In this document: piece by piece, positions 38,292 through 45,620 of the stretch | Layout of the letters: each line of letters opens with the position of its first letter | How positions within the stretch are numbered: the stretch's first letter is position 1 | Notes under the pieces: generated by a model | What the model saw: only the letters and a program-made list of their open reading frames with translations | The model's database searches: none | What the model was told of the DNA's origin: nothing | From: Dorea sp. AM10-31 | GTDB taxonomy: Bacteria; Bacillota; Clostridia; Lachnospirales; Lachnospiraceae | NCBI RefSeq assembly: GCF_003435815.1 | Contig: NZ_QTUV01000003.1 | Location: 189,297 to 253,296, forward strand | DNA length: 64,000 nucleotides | Reading direction: 5' to 3' | Program-made: the position numbers and the translations under genes

Positions 38292-38320
38292 ATTTTAACA
38301 CAATAAGTTGTTTTAAGCAA
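38292..38320 (-). promoter_or_regulatory. promoter of the mef leader
   Basis: On the minus strand TTGCTT (38320-38315), 17 bases, TAAAAT (38297-38292). The transcript would carry about 35 bases before the leader peptide. Confidence 0.7.
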
Positions 38321-38489
38321 CGTTTAAAATTGAAAAAAGCCACGGACAGCGATAGCAAAATACGCAATACCGTCAATGGTCTCGATGAACAGTGCAAGCA
38401 CTGCCATTGACGGTATTTCTTTATTTTGCTTATGAGCAGACAAGGGCAGTAAGCCAAAAGCTGGCTTACCGCCCCAATCACTCATTCTG

Positions 38490-38867
38490 TTATGCGTAGA
38501 TAATCTCGCTGTAAATGATTTCTCTAACTCTGGACTGAATTTCATTCATTTTCTGTACCCACAGCATAGCATTATCTGCTTTCAGTTTCTCGGTCACATT
38601 TTCCTGCTCTGCAATTTGCTTTGTCAGCAGGAGCAAACGCTCCTGTGCCTGTCTGTCAATATCTGCAAGGTAGGAGTTTAGTGTACCCTCAATCAGCATT
38701 GTGGTATAGAGGAACTGCTTATGCTCCTTTAGATACTGCTTGTGGCGCTGTCCCCACAAACCGATAGGCTGTGTTTCTTCTTCGGAAAGTATCAGACAAG
38801 GGATATAATAATCTCCCTGCAATTCATACCATAAACCGTTGCTTTCATCAAAAATGTACTTGTCCAT
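38490..38867 (-). CDS. tnpV: TnpV-like transposon-encoded protein
   Basis: About 125 residues from the ATG at 38867, chosen because GGAGG lies just upstream; the frame stays open further but without a site. The sequence (ESNGLWYELQGDYYIPCL, then PIGLWGQRHKQYLKEHK) is that of TnpV proteins of Tn4451-like elements. Function undefined. It marks the right side of the composite transposon region. Confidence 0.8.
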   Translation of the reverse strand: MDKYIFDESNGLWYELQGDYYIPCLILSEEETQPIGLWGQRHKQYLKEHKQFLYTTMLIEGTLNSYLADIDRQAQERLLLLTKQIAEQENVTEKLKADNAMLWVQKMNEIQSRVREIIYSEIIYA

Positions 38868-39181
38868 ATAATAAATCCTCCAGTATAATATATTCGCACA
38901 TACGTCACAGTTCTCCGATTGCCACATTCTCTTATATCTTGTTATCAGATTTTCTTGCCCTTGTGTTTGCCCTTATCAGCTTCCAAGGGAAGAATAAACG
39001 TAAGTGAAATCGTATAATAAGTTAAGGTGAGCATTTTGCGATAAACCCTTTATTTTCAAGGCTTTCGGAGGATTTTATTAAAACCCTGTGAGGGTTAATA
39101 ACCACTTATAAAAATGTGGTTTTCAAATTGCAGTTTGTATAACTGGCAACCCAATCACAATTAAATCTTCACAGCTTTGCT
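38868..39181. other. gap of about 310 bases without genes
   Basis: The stretch is A/T-rich. Partial frames on either strand lack ribosome sites. A small ACCCT/AGGGT hairpin (AACCCTGTGAGGGTT, near 39080) and an ACCACTT...ATGTGGT repeat are present. It likely contains the seam between the composite transposon region and the resident ICE; no clear attachment site could be identified. Confidence 0.4.
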
Positions 39182-39281
39182 AAGCAGGAAATCTGAAATG
39201 ATATGCTCCCTTTATGAGAGACAGTAAAATAATAAACTGTCATCACGAAGAGAGCATATCTAAAGATTTCCTGCTTTTTTT
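39182..39281. repeat. long nested inverted repeat (about 93 nt)
   Basis: Three nested arms: AGCAGGAAATCT with AGATTTCCTGCT (39183-39194 and 39264-39275), GATATGCTC with GAGCATATC (39200-39208 and 39252-39260), and GACAGT with ACTGTC (39220-39225 and 39236-39241). Seven T follow on the plus strand. It could be a strong plus-strand terminator, a structured RNA, or a small MITE-like insertion; no gene reads into it on the plus strand. Confidence 0.75.
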
Positions 39282-39296
39282 ATTTTATTAAAAAAA

Positions 39297-39572
39297 TTAT
39301 AATTCTGCAGAAAGTTCATGCATCCAGAAGGACGCAGCATCATATTCTCTTGGTTCAGATAATACTGGAACGGTGAGGACATCGATTGGTACGTAAAGTA
39401 TTTTAGCCATTTTAGCAAGGATTTCATCACGAGGCTTTCTTGCATCTGCTTCATATTGTGCAATTCTGACATCAGCAGAATCTTCCGGAAAGCCAAGTGC
39501 AATACCTAGTTCTTTTTGTGTGAGATGATTTTTCTGTCTCAAATGTTTTAATTTTCTTCCAAACGTAATCAT
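39297..39572 (-). CDS. XRE-family regulator
   Basis: About 91 residues from the ATG at 39572. The helix-turn-helix is clear (LKHLRQKNHLTQKELGIALG, then VRIAQYEADARKPRDEIL). The C-terminal part (LYVPIDVLTVPVL, then FWMHELSAEL) resembles other Clostridia ICE repressors. It is the last gene of the minus-strand run starting at mobC. Confidence 0.8.
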   Translation of the reverse strand: MITFGRKLKHLRQKNHLTQKELGIALGFPEDSADVRIAQYEADARKPRDEILAKMAKILYVPIDVLTVPVLSEPREYDAASFWMHELSAEL

Positions 39573-39655
39573 AATAGAAAATCCTTTCTGTAAGTTATTT
39601 TGATTGTGCGAGGTGTCAAATGATATATCATTCGGCACCTCTGGTTTTATGATCT

Positions 39656-40069
39656 TTATTCCCCGGTACTTCCGAAAGCACCAATATCTCTTGCTTCTCC
39701 GAGATCCAGAACAAAGTCGGCAATTAGAACGGGAGTGATAACCAGTTGCCCTACACGGGTATCTTTGCTGAGTATTTGGGATTCTGAACTAACATTGCTG
39801 ATAATGGCATGAATTTCGCCACGATATCCGGAATCAATAGGCGGAAGTTCGCAGACCAATCCTTTTGCAGCCATGCTGCTTCTTGGAAAGACATAACCGG
39901 CATATCCATCCGGAATCATGAGCCCAAATCCTAAGGGAATTCTTGCAATCTCTCCTGGCTTTAATGTGCAGTCATAAGGCATATACACATCGGCGCCGGC
40001 ATCGTTTTCATGAGGTCGGAAGGGATAATGATCTTTCTCTAACCCAAAGTCGATCAATTTAATTTTCAT
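39656..40069 (-). CDS. dut: dUTP diphosphatase
   Basis: A 137-residue dUTPase converting dUTP to dUMP and pyrophosphate. All five trimeric dUTPase motifs are visible: HENDAGADVYMP (1), PRSSMA (2), PPIDSGYRGEI (3, with the catalytic Asp), RVGQLVITPVL (4) and RDIGAFGSTGE (5). The start overlaps the end of thyX by 11 bases, so the two enzymes, which act in sequence toward dTMP, are coupled. Confidence 0.93.
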   Translation of the reverse strand: MKIKLIDFGLEKDHYPFRPHENDAGADVYMPYDCTLKPGEIARIPLGFGLMIPDGYAGYVFPRSSMAAKGLVCELPPIDSGYRGEIHAIISNVSSESQILSKDTRVGQLVITPVLIADFVLDLGEARDIGAFGSTGE

Positions 40070-40838
40070 AAACAGCTTCCCTCCCTTCTACGAGCAGAGG
40101 ATAATCTGCTTTCATTATTTCTAATGGAGACCAGTCTTTTGGGATGGGGATTCCACAGGACATAGCACCTTCTTCACAACATCCCCTTTGGCAGAAAGGA
40201 CCGGTCAGCTTCGGTGAAAATAACACCGGATCGAATTCATATAGTTTCTGCCAGATGTCCAACATTACAATTCTTGTTTCGTCGGTATTTCTTCTGCAGA
40301 TACGCTGACTGATCATATGTTTCCACTCATAAGGTGTAGCACAGATGATCAGAATATTTCTTAAAGCATGGGGGAGGGCATAGCCGGCAGAATCATGATG
40401 AAATCCCACAGAACACAATTCCTGATAACATCTGAGATCCGATAAGCAGCTTTGCAGATAGAGATCAATGTATCTCTGTTCGGAAAAAAGGATTTCATAT
40501 GGGATCACAAATGCAGCTTTTTCTGAATAGTTGCTATATTGCAGAGATGCACTCATGAATTTTACTTCATTCTGATGACGAGTGATCTGTGCAAGAAAAC
40601 GTCTGCTTGCTCCTACAATCGCAACGGTGATCACAGTAAATTTCTGTACGGTTGGATGGGGAAGACTGGCAATCCGGTCTACAGTTTTATCCGTAAAAGA
40701 TTTCTGATAAAGAGCCATAAGATCATCCATGTTTTGAATGGAATGCCCCTGTTGGGTAAGCCTTGCTGCGAATACCATGTTTTGAGCTGCTTCCTGAATG
40801 GTATAACTATTTAAAATCTTTGTCTCAATGTGATCCAT
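40059..40838 (-). CDS. thyX: FAD-dependent thymidylate synthase ThyX
   Basis: A 259-residue flavin-dependent enzyme making dTMP from dUMP. The family signature, normally RHRx7S, appears as RHQNEVKFMS followed by ASLQYSNYS, so it is a variant with Gln in place of the third residue and one residue less before Ser. Other family regions are recognisable (AGYALPHALRN, then WKHMISQRICRRNTDETR). It has an unusual Cys-rich C-terminal patch (FCQRGCCEEGAMSCG). It overlaps the upstream gene by 14 bases. Confidence 0.85.
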   Translation of the reverse strand: MDHIETKILNSYTIQEAAQNMVFAARLTQQGHSIQNMDDLMALYQKSFTDKTVDRIASLPHPTVQKFTVITVAIVGASRRFLAQITRHQNEVKFMSASLQYSNYSEKAAFVIPYEILFSEQRYIDLYLQSCLSDLRCYQELCSVGFHHDSAGYALPHALRNILIICATPYEWKHMISQRICRRNTDETRIVMLDIWQKLYEFDPVLFSPKLTGPFCQRGCCEEGAMSCGIPIPKDWSPLEIMKADYPLLVEGREAVYEN

Positions 40839-41151
40839 AGGCTTGTTCCTCCTTTATCAATGCTTTCAGCAGAATGAGATAGTTGATGCAGTCTGTGATC
40901 TTCTCATCCCATTGTTCTAACTCAAATTGGAGCAACGAAGAGTAACACATATCATAGAGAGATACGACATGCTTCGACATCATTCCGGCCAGAGCAGTCT
41001 TAGGTGTGCATCCCTGTAATGAGGCAGCAATTTTAAATGCACTCAGGCGATCAATGCGGTCTCCGGTGTATTCTTTTTTCTTGTGTACCAGTACATCGGC
41101 ACATTTTCGATATTGTTGTTCAAGGACAACATTAAATTCATTTTGTGTCAT
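40825..41151 (-). CDS. DUF1599-like (nucleotide-modification-associated) protein
   Basis: A 108-residue helical protein. The pattern HKKKEYTGD-RLSAFKIAASL, then ALAGMMSKHVVSLYDMC and WDEKITDCINYLILLKALI resembles phage proteins grouped as DUF1599, often found with nucleotide metabolism genes. The match is by eye. Its neighbours thyX and dut support a role in the nucleotide pool. Confidence 0.55.
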   Translation of the reverse strand: MTQNEFNVVLEQQYRKCADVLVHKKKEYTGDRIDRLSAFKIAASLQGCTPKTALAGMMSKHVVSLYDMCYSSLLQFELEQWDEKITDCINYLILLKALIKEEQAYGSH

Positions 41152-41178
41152 ATTGTAATTCCTCCTTCGTAAAATGAT

Positions 41179-42726
41179 TTATAATTCGGGTTCCCGTGTC
41201 TTTTGTTTTTTGGGAACCTGGTTGTGGAGAATTGCTTCCACATTTTTGTCTACGGTTCTTAAATCTTGTGTCAGATCCTTTAGAGATCGGATGGATGATT
41301 TTTGCTGGTCGATCTGTTCCTGCAAGCTGGCTTTTTGTTCCTTCAATGTTTTGATAGGAAGCATCTTTCCATCTGGATAAAAAGATTTCAGCCAGTCACG
41401 GGCTTCTTCATATGCTTGAATTTCAGCGGTGTGTTCCTTTCGGAATCTGCCTTTGTTTTTCGCTTTTAAAAATTCGGTATAGATTGCTTTCTGTGCAAAA
41501 TATTGTCCGGTGTAATGAATCTGCCGGTTGATGCTTTTCAAATCTGCATTCATTTCCATAAGCTGATCTGTTGCCTGATCTAACTGTTTTTGAGATTCGG
41601 AAAAGGCACTTTTTAATTCGGTTTGGGTATTGTATCCATGTTCTTGCACATAGATAATGGTATTTGCCATTTCCTGAAGATTGGATATTTTTACCCGATG
41701 AGCATATCCGGGACTTTGCATTGCTTTCACATTTTTCTGAAGATCTACCACCAACCGTAAATGAGATCTGACATAAAGAATGGTTATCGGATTTTTTCGT
41801 AAGAAGAGCTGTTCTAAATGTTCTTTGCCGTATTGAGTTCCTAAAGCCTTCTCTGTAATCCGTTTGTCCCGATCCGGATGGAGATAACGATATCTTCCCC
41901 TCTCTTCAATAACGGAAATCTGATATTTTTCAAAAAGCAGAGATTGGAATTCCTGAAAGTTTTTGGAATGCGAGCTGCATTCTTCAATGGCATTTCTGAG
42001 TTCCTGCTTCTGTGTTTGAAATGTTGTGGCTGTTGGTTTCAATCCATCGGCAATGATTTTTTTATTTGTCTCTTCTAATTTTTTCTGTCCGGATTTTTGA
42101 GCCATATATTCTGCTTGTGGCACTTTAGTTTCAGCCGGAGAGAGAAGATCGATTTGATGAAGTCCCTCTTGGATGCACATATCCATAATTTCCTTTTTGA
42201 AATAATCCAGAAATTTATTTGTGGATCGGTGCTTGTATCCGGCTTCATGATCGTGAGGCTGCGTCATATAAGATTCTCTTTTTACTGTGTTTTTACGAAC
42301 ACTATTGATAACAATGTGCGTATGGATATTGCCGGATCCATTGTGACCATCGGTATGTGTCACGATAAGAGCCTGATATCCTGGAAAAATTTTCTTTGCA
42401 AGTTCTAAAGATAGAGCCTGTGCTTTTTCTCCCGTCAGATCACATTCAATAGCATCGGCAGGATCATAACTGATGATATAGTGATGACTTTTGATTTCGG
42501 ATTTGCTTCGGTTCTTTTTAAAATGTTCATTACATTCATAGCATTCAACATCAAAAGTATCGGGATTACAGTTGAGACCATCCATGTATAATTCATCTCT
42601 TCGCAGTGGTCGATTAAATTCATCAAGAATCATTTTTCCGGTTGATTCATCATGTTGAAAGATGAGATAATCCAGAGCATCTGAATAGTTTGCATTTCGA
42701 CTTTTAATATGTTTCACTATTGCCAT
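41179..42726 (-). CDS. MobP-type relaxase of the ICE, full length
   Basis: About 515 residues from the ATG at 42726 (a GTG three codons earlier is possible). The N-terminus (IVKHIKSRNANYSDALDYL) carries the probable catalytic Tyr. The metal-binding motif is HTDGHNGSGNIHTHIVINS near residue 125. Long coiled-coil helices fill the C-terminal half. This is the Tn1549-like relaxase class that nicks oriT and pilots single-stranded DNA to VirD4. It is the only relaxase here with no sign of damage. It overlaps mobC by 23 bases. Confidence 0.93.
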   Translation of the reverse strand: MAIVKHIKSRNANYSDALDYLIFQHDESTGKMILDEFNRPLRRDELYMDGLNCNPDTFDVECYECNEHFKKNRSKSEIKSHHYIISYDPADAIECDLTGEKAQALSLELAKKIFPGYQALIVTHTDGHNGSGNIHTHIVINSVRKNTVKRESYMTQPHDHEAGYKHRSTNKFLDYFKKEIMDMCIQEGLHQIDLLSPAETKVPQAEYMAQKSGQKKLEETNKKIIADGLKPTATTFQTQKQELRNAIEECSSHSKNFQEFQSLLFEKYQISVIEERGRYRYLHPDRDKRITEKALGTQYGKEHLEQLFLRKNPITILYVRSHLRLVVDLQKNVKAMQSPGYAHRVKISNLQEMANTIIYVQEHGYNTQTELKSAFSESQKQLDQATDQLMEMNADLKSINRQIHYTGQYFAQKAIYTEFLKAKNKGRFRKEHTAEIQAYEEARDWLKSFYPDGKMLPIKTLKEQKASLQEQIDQQKSSIRSLKDLTQDLRTVDKNVEAILHNQVPKKQKTREPEL

Positions 42727-43090
42727 GATAATCACCTATTACTTTTAGCAGTTCTTTTTTTAATCTATAGAGATCGTAAAGGCATTGCTGGATTTCATTT
42801 GCTACAGATTTAGAGTACGCTCCTCCAGTGTTAAAATACTTTGCAATCTGATTAAGATTAGAGCCGATTTTTCCATACTCTGCTAAGAGCATTTTTACTG
42901 TTTTGCTTTCAATGACAACCTCATAGTGTATGGCCATTTTGTGATCTAAAATCAGGTTTCTCAGATAATCAGAACGTGATAATTTTGCCTGAGAAGCGGC
43001 ATGATTGACTAACTCTAATTCAATGTCACTTAATCTTAAACAGATGATATTAGAGTGTTTCATTTCATTTCTTTTTTTCTTCGGTGCCAT
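42704..43090 (-). CDS. MobC-like relaxosome protein of the ICE
   Basis: A 128-residue protein with AGGAGGAAC before the ATG. It has a ribbon-helix-helix start (NIICLRLSDIELELVNHAA) and the MobC signature (LLAEYGKIGSNLNQIAKYFN). It is first in the minus-strand run that reads away from the oriT at 43268-43317. Confidence 0.88.
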   Translation of the reverse strand: MAPKKKRNEMKHSNIICLRLSDIELELVNHAASQAKLSRSDYLRNLILDHKMAIHYEVVIESKTVKMLLAEYGKIGSNLNQIAKYFNTGGAYSKSVANEIQQCLYDLYRLKKELLKVIGDYHGNSETY

Positions 43091-43201
43091 GTTCCTCCTT
43101 TCTTAATTTGGCACTTCCAACTTTATGGCACTCCACAAGAAATATCAGCTGTCCCTTCTGATACTTCTGGTGTTGCGTACACATTTTATGTGGAAGCCAA
43201 T

Positions 43202-43222
43202 CTGACATTTTGCAAATGTCAG
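43202..43222. promoter_or_regulatory. perfect palindrome in the oriT region
   Basis: CTGACATTT-TGC-AAATGTCAG, nine perfect pairs, about 110 bases upstream of mobC. A likely binding site for MobC or a repressor, or part of the transfer origin. Confidence 0.6.
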
Positions 43223-43267
43223 TATCGAGGGTATGGGGAGCGAAATCCACATCAAGATAAAACTCAA

Positions 43268-43317
43268 AGTAATAGGAAAGCCAAAATGGCGATACCGTAT
43301 TACTGAGTGGATCTTGC
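43268..43317 (+). other. oriT of the ICE with nic-like site
   Basis: An imperfect inverted repeat (AGTAATAGGAAAGCC with GGCGATACCGTATTACT, 43268-43304) is followed six bases later by ATCTTGC at 43311-43317. A repeat just before an ATCTTGC or ATCCTGC nick site is the usual MOBP/IncP-type layout. It lies between mobC and the radical SAM gene; the remaining bases from 43091 to 43561 show no gene. Confidence 0.7.
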
Positions 43318-43561
43318 TCTTGAAAGATTAACCCTCTCATATATCGAAATGCTCAGAGGGGAAAATACAGGGCGAGATAGAAAAAAAGTTAAAAAACTGT
43401 TATACTACAATTCAGAATCAATCAAAAAACGATTTTGAGAATAAAAGTATGAAGAAAATGATAAAACTAATTTGCCTTATGAGACAGAAACTAGACGTTT
43501 ACCTCTTCCAGGTGTGCGTAGGACAACAAGATATCAGGCGATAGATGAAAGGGGGAAGGAA

Positions 43562-44440
43562 ATGCATTATGTAACATCAAAAGGCATTCTATCGGCATCC
43601 AATGGAATGAATCTATACCGGGGATGCACGCATGGTTGCATTTATTGTGATTCAAGAAGTGATTGCTATCATATGAATCATGCATTTGAAGATATTGAAG
43701 TAAAACAGAATGCACTTGAGTTGCTAGAGGATGCCCTGAAAAGAAAACGGAAGCGATGTATGATAGGTACCGGAGCAATGACCGATCCATATATCCCATT
43801 GGAAAATGACTTGCGGTATGTGAGAAAATCATTGTCACTTGCTGAAAAATATGGGTTTGGGTTTACCCTGATTACGAAATCAACCCAAGTGCTTCGTGAC
43901 TTAGATATTTTAAAAAAAATCAATGAAAAAACGAAATGTGTCGTACAGATGACATTAACTACTTACGATGAACAGTTGTGTCGGAAATTAGAGCCTAATG
44001 TCAGTACAACCAAAGAACGGTATGAAGCGTTAAAGATTTTGCATCAAGAGGGCATTCCTACGGTTGTATGGTTATGTCCAATCTTGCCGTTTATTAACGA
44101 TACTGAAGAAAATCTGCGTGGTATATTAAATTATTGCGTTGAAACAAAAGTGTATGGGATTATAAATTTTGGTATGGGTTTGACTTTACGAGAAGGGAAT
44201 CGTGAATATTTCTATAAACAATTGGATCGTCTGTTTCCTGGACTGAAAGGAAAATATATTGCCTATTATGGGAATCAATATATTTTGCCAAGCCCAAATG
44301 AAAACCATCTACGGAAGATATTCAATCAAACATGTGACAAATACCATATTGTTCATGATAATGATAAAGTGTTTGAATATCTGCGTACCTATGAAGAAAA
44401 AGATAAGTGTGAGCAACTATCACTTTTTGATTTTATATAG
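43562..44440 (+). CDS. SPL-family radical SAM protein
   Basis: About 292 residues from the ATG at 43562, which has AGGGGGAAGGA in front; an in-frame TTG at 43472 would add 30 residues but has no good site. The cluster motif is CTHGCIYCDSRSDCY (C-x3-C-x2-C). MIGTGAMTDPYIPLE is typical of the spore photoproduct lyase-like group. The substrate of this ICE-borne subgroup is unknown; a DNA lesion repair role is possible by family analogy only. Confidence 0.8.
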   Translation: MHYVTSKGILSASNGMNLYRGCTHGCIYCDSRSDCYHMNHAFEDIEVKQNALELLEDALKRKRKRCMIGTGAMTDPYIPLENDLRYVRKSLSLAEKYGFGFTLITKSTQVLRDLDILKKINEKTKCVVQMTLTTYDEQLCRKLEPNVSTTKERYEALKILHQEGIPTVVWLCPILPFINDTEENLRGILNYCVETKVYGIINFGMGLTLREGNREYFYKQLDRLFPGLKGKYIAYYGNQYILPSPNENHLRKIFNQTCDKYHIVHDNDKVFEYLRTYEEKDKCEQLSLFDFI

Positions 44441-44488
44441 ATGGAATTCTTAATCATCTTGATTTGTTGGACGAATGTTGAAATTATT

Positions 44489-44593
44489 ATGAAACAGACT
44501 TTTGATGATGCAAAACAGAATTTGAAACTTGATGGATGGATCGCGCAGATCTGTCAGCATGAATTGGATCATTGGGAAGGAATATTGATATAA
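44489..44593 (+). pseudogene. peptide deformylase, C-terminal scrap
   Basis: The frame reads AQICQHELDHWEGILI and stop at its end. That is the third deformylase motif, with the metal-binding HExxH as HELDH. The other two motifs are absent, and only about 34 codons remain. A decayed copy of a small deformylase gene, or a 3' fragment left by recombination. Confidence 0.65.
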
Positions 44594-44623
44594 GCAGCGT
44601 AAAATTTACAGGAGAAATGGTTT

Positions 44624-44896
44624 ATGAAAACAGAGAGAACAGATGAGTTGTACAAGGTTTTACTTACCAAAGGATATCCAAAAGAACTTTGTTCAGAAAT
44701 AGCTTACAATATTTTGAATACTGATTATACGGCGACTAGAATGTTAGGATACTTGTATCGTTACACGGAACCTAGAATAGAAGATGTAATAGATGAGATG
44801 ATAGCAATTTTAAGTGACCGGGAAGAATTCATAAAGAAAAAAGAAATGGAACAGGCACAGGCCGTTATAAACGAGATTTATAGAAATGGGTTGTGA
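44624..44896 (+). CDS. small helical ICE protein, unknown
   Basis: A 90-residue protein (YKVLLTKGYPKELCSEIAYN opening, then YLYRYTEPRIEDVIDEMIAI) with GGAGAAATGG near the ATG. It is entirely helical in appearance and without cysteine motifs. No family name is recognised. It lies between the radical SAM gene and the integration genes. Confidence 0.6.
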   Translation: MKTERTDELYKVLLTKGYPKELCSEIAYNILNTDYTATRMLGYLYRYTEPRIEDVIDEMIAILSDREEFIKKKEMEQAQAVINEIYRNGL

Positions 44897-44950
44897 TATA
44901 AAATATGAAAATAAAATAATTCAATATGAATATTAGTAATTTGTAACGAT

Positions 44951-44987
44951 AGTTGTCGAAGAAAAGTCTTTGACAACTATTTTTTTA
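44951..44987 (+). terminator. terminator before the integration module
   Basis: AGTTGTC pairs with GACAACT across GAAGAAAAGTCTTT and is followed by a T-rich run. The arm GACAACT also resembles the TGACAACAA repeats near the ICE end at 46877 and 46907. Confidence 0.7.
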
Positions 44988-45005
44988 ACTTTTTATCATA
45001 ATCAC

Positions 45006-45040
45006 CCTGTAAAATCCATTGATTTCCTTTCGTTATATGA
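45006..45040 (+). promoter_or_regulatory. 35-nt recurrent ICE motif, copy 4, before DUF6462
   Basis: CCTGTAAAA, then ATTTCCTTTCGTTATATGA with the same spacing as the other three copies. This copy lacks the hairpin around the first half, which shows that the conserved positions are not explained by base pairing alone. The DUF6462 start codon is 53 bases further. Confidence 0.5.
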
Positions 45041-45092
45041 GAAGACAAATTTGTTTTCTTTCTTATTTATAAATGGAAAGGAGTTTTGTGAA

Positions 45093-45302
45093 ATGGGTTT
45101 TGCAAGAAAAGATGTGGAAGCTACTAAGAAAATGGAAAAGAAGTTCGTGAGATATCCAGAAGGTGCGGAGAAATACAGTTTAGGATTGACAAAATTTCAG
45201 GCATTAGCAAAAGAGGCGAAAGCAGTCTATAAAATTGATAAAGTAGCTTTAGTTAATTGTGAGATATTTGAAAAATATTTGGAAACATTCCGAGAGTATT
45301 AA
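45093..45302 (+). CDS. DUF6462 family protein, probable excisionase-type partner of the integrase
   Basis: About 69 residues from the ATG at 45093 with GGAAAGGAG upstream. The sequence (FARKDVEATKKMEKKFVRYP, then YSLGLTKFQALAKEAKAVYK and the IFEKYLETFREY end) matches DUF6462, a small helix-turn-helix/MerR-like group beside tyrosine integrases in Clostridia ICEs. A role like excisionase is inferred from this position. Confidence 0.75.
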   Translation: MGFARKDVEATKKMEKKFVRYPEGAEKYSLGLTKFQALAKEAKAVYKIDKVALVNCEIFEKYLETFREY

Positions 45303-45357
45303 AATTTTAAGAGAGAAAATAAGAGAGAAGAACTTCTATAGTTTTCTGCATTTTTAA

Positions 45358-45386
45358 TTGACTTTATGTCATACAGAAAGTATAAT
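45358..45386 (+). promoter_or_regulatory. sigma-A promoter for the RHH-integrase genes
   Basis: TTGACT (45358-45363), exactly 17 bases, TATAAT (45381-45386). It places the transcript start after the upstream ATG at 45366, which supports the start at 45414 for the next gene. Confidence 0.88.
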
Positions 45387-45413
45387 GTTGGTATAGGAGG
45401 TATAAGAGCTGAA

Positions 45414-45587
45414 ATGAAAAAGATGGGAAGACCAAAATCAGACAATGCAAAGAAGAAAGTATTAAGCATTCGTGTTCCTGATCAGCTATATTCCCAGATG
45501 CTTGCATACGCCGAACAACATAAAATGACTACAACGGACATTGTCCTAAAAGGGGTAGAGATACTTTTATCCGAGCAGAAAAAATAG
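45414..45587 (+). CDS. ribbon-helix-helix-type small DNA-binding protein
   Basis: About 57 residues starting KKMGRPKSDNAKK, then VLSIRVPDQLYSQMLAYAEQ and MTTTDIVLKGVEILL: the strand-helix-helix pattern of Arc/MetJ-like proteins with a basic arm. Start chosen from the promoter and TAGGAGG site. It probably regulates the integrase gene 33 bases downstream. Confidence 0.75.
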   Translation: MKKMGRPKSDNAKKKVLSIRVPDQLYSQMLAYAEQHKMTTTDIVLKGVEILLSEQKK

Positions 45588-45620
45588 TGAGTGCTTCTCT
45601 CTTAAGAGGAGGAAACTATT

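Noticed and set aside
43065..43340. Minus-strand frame of 91 codons across the oriT region
   Set aside because: It runs through the nic-like site and the palindrome and overlaps the mobC start; no ribosome site. More likely chance within a non-coding transfer origin.
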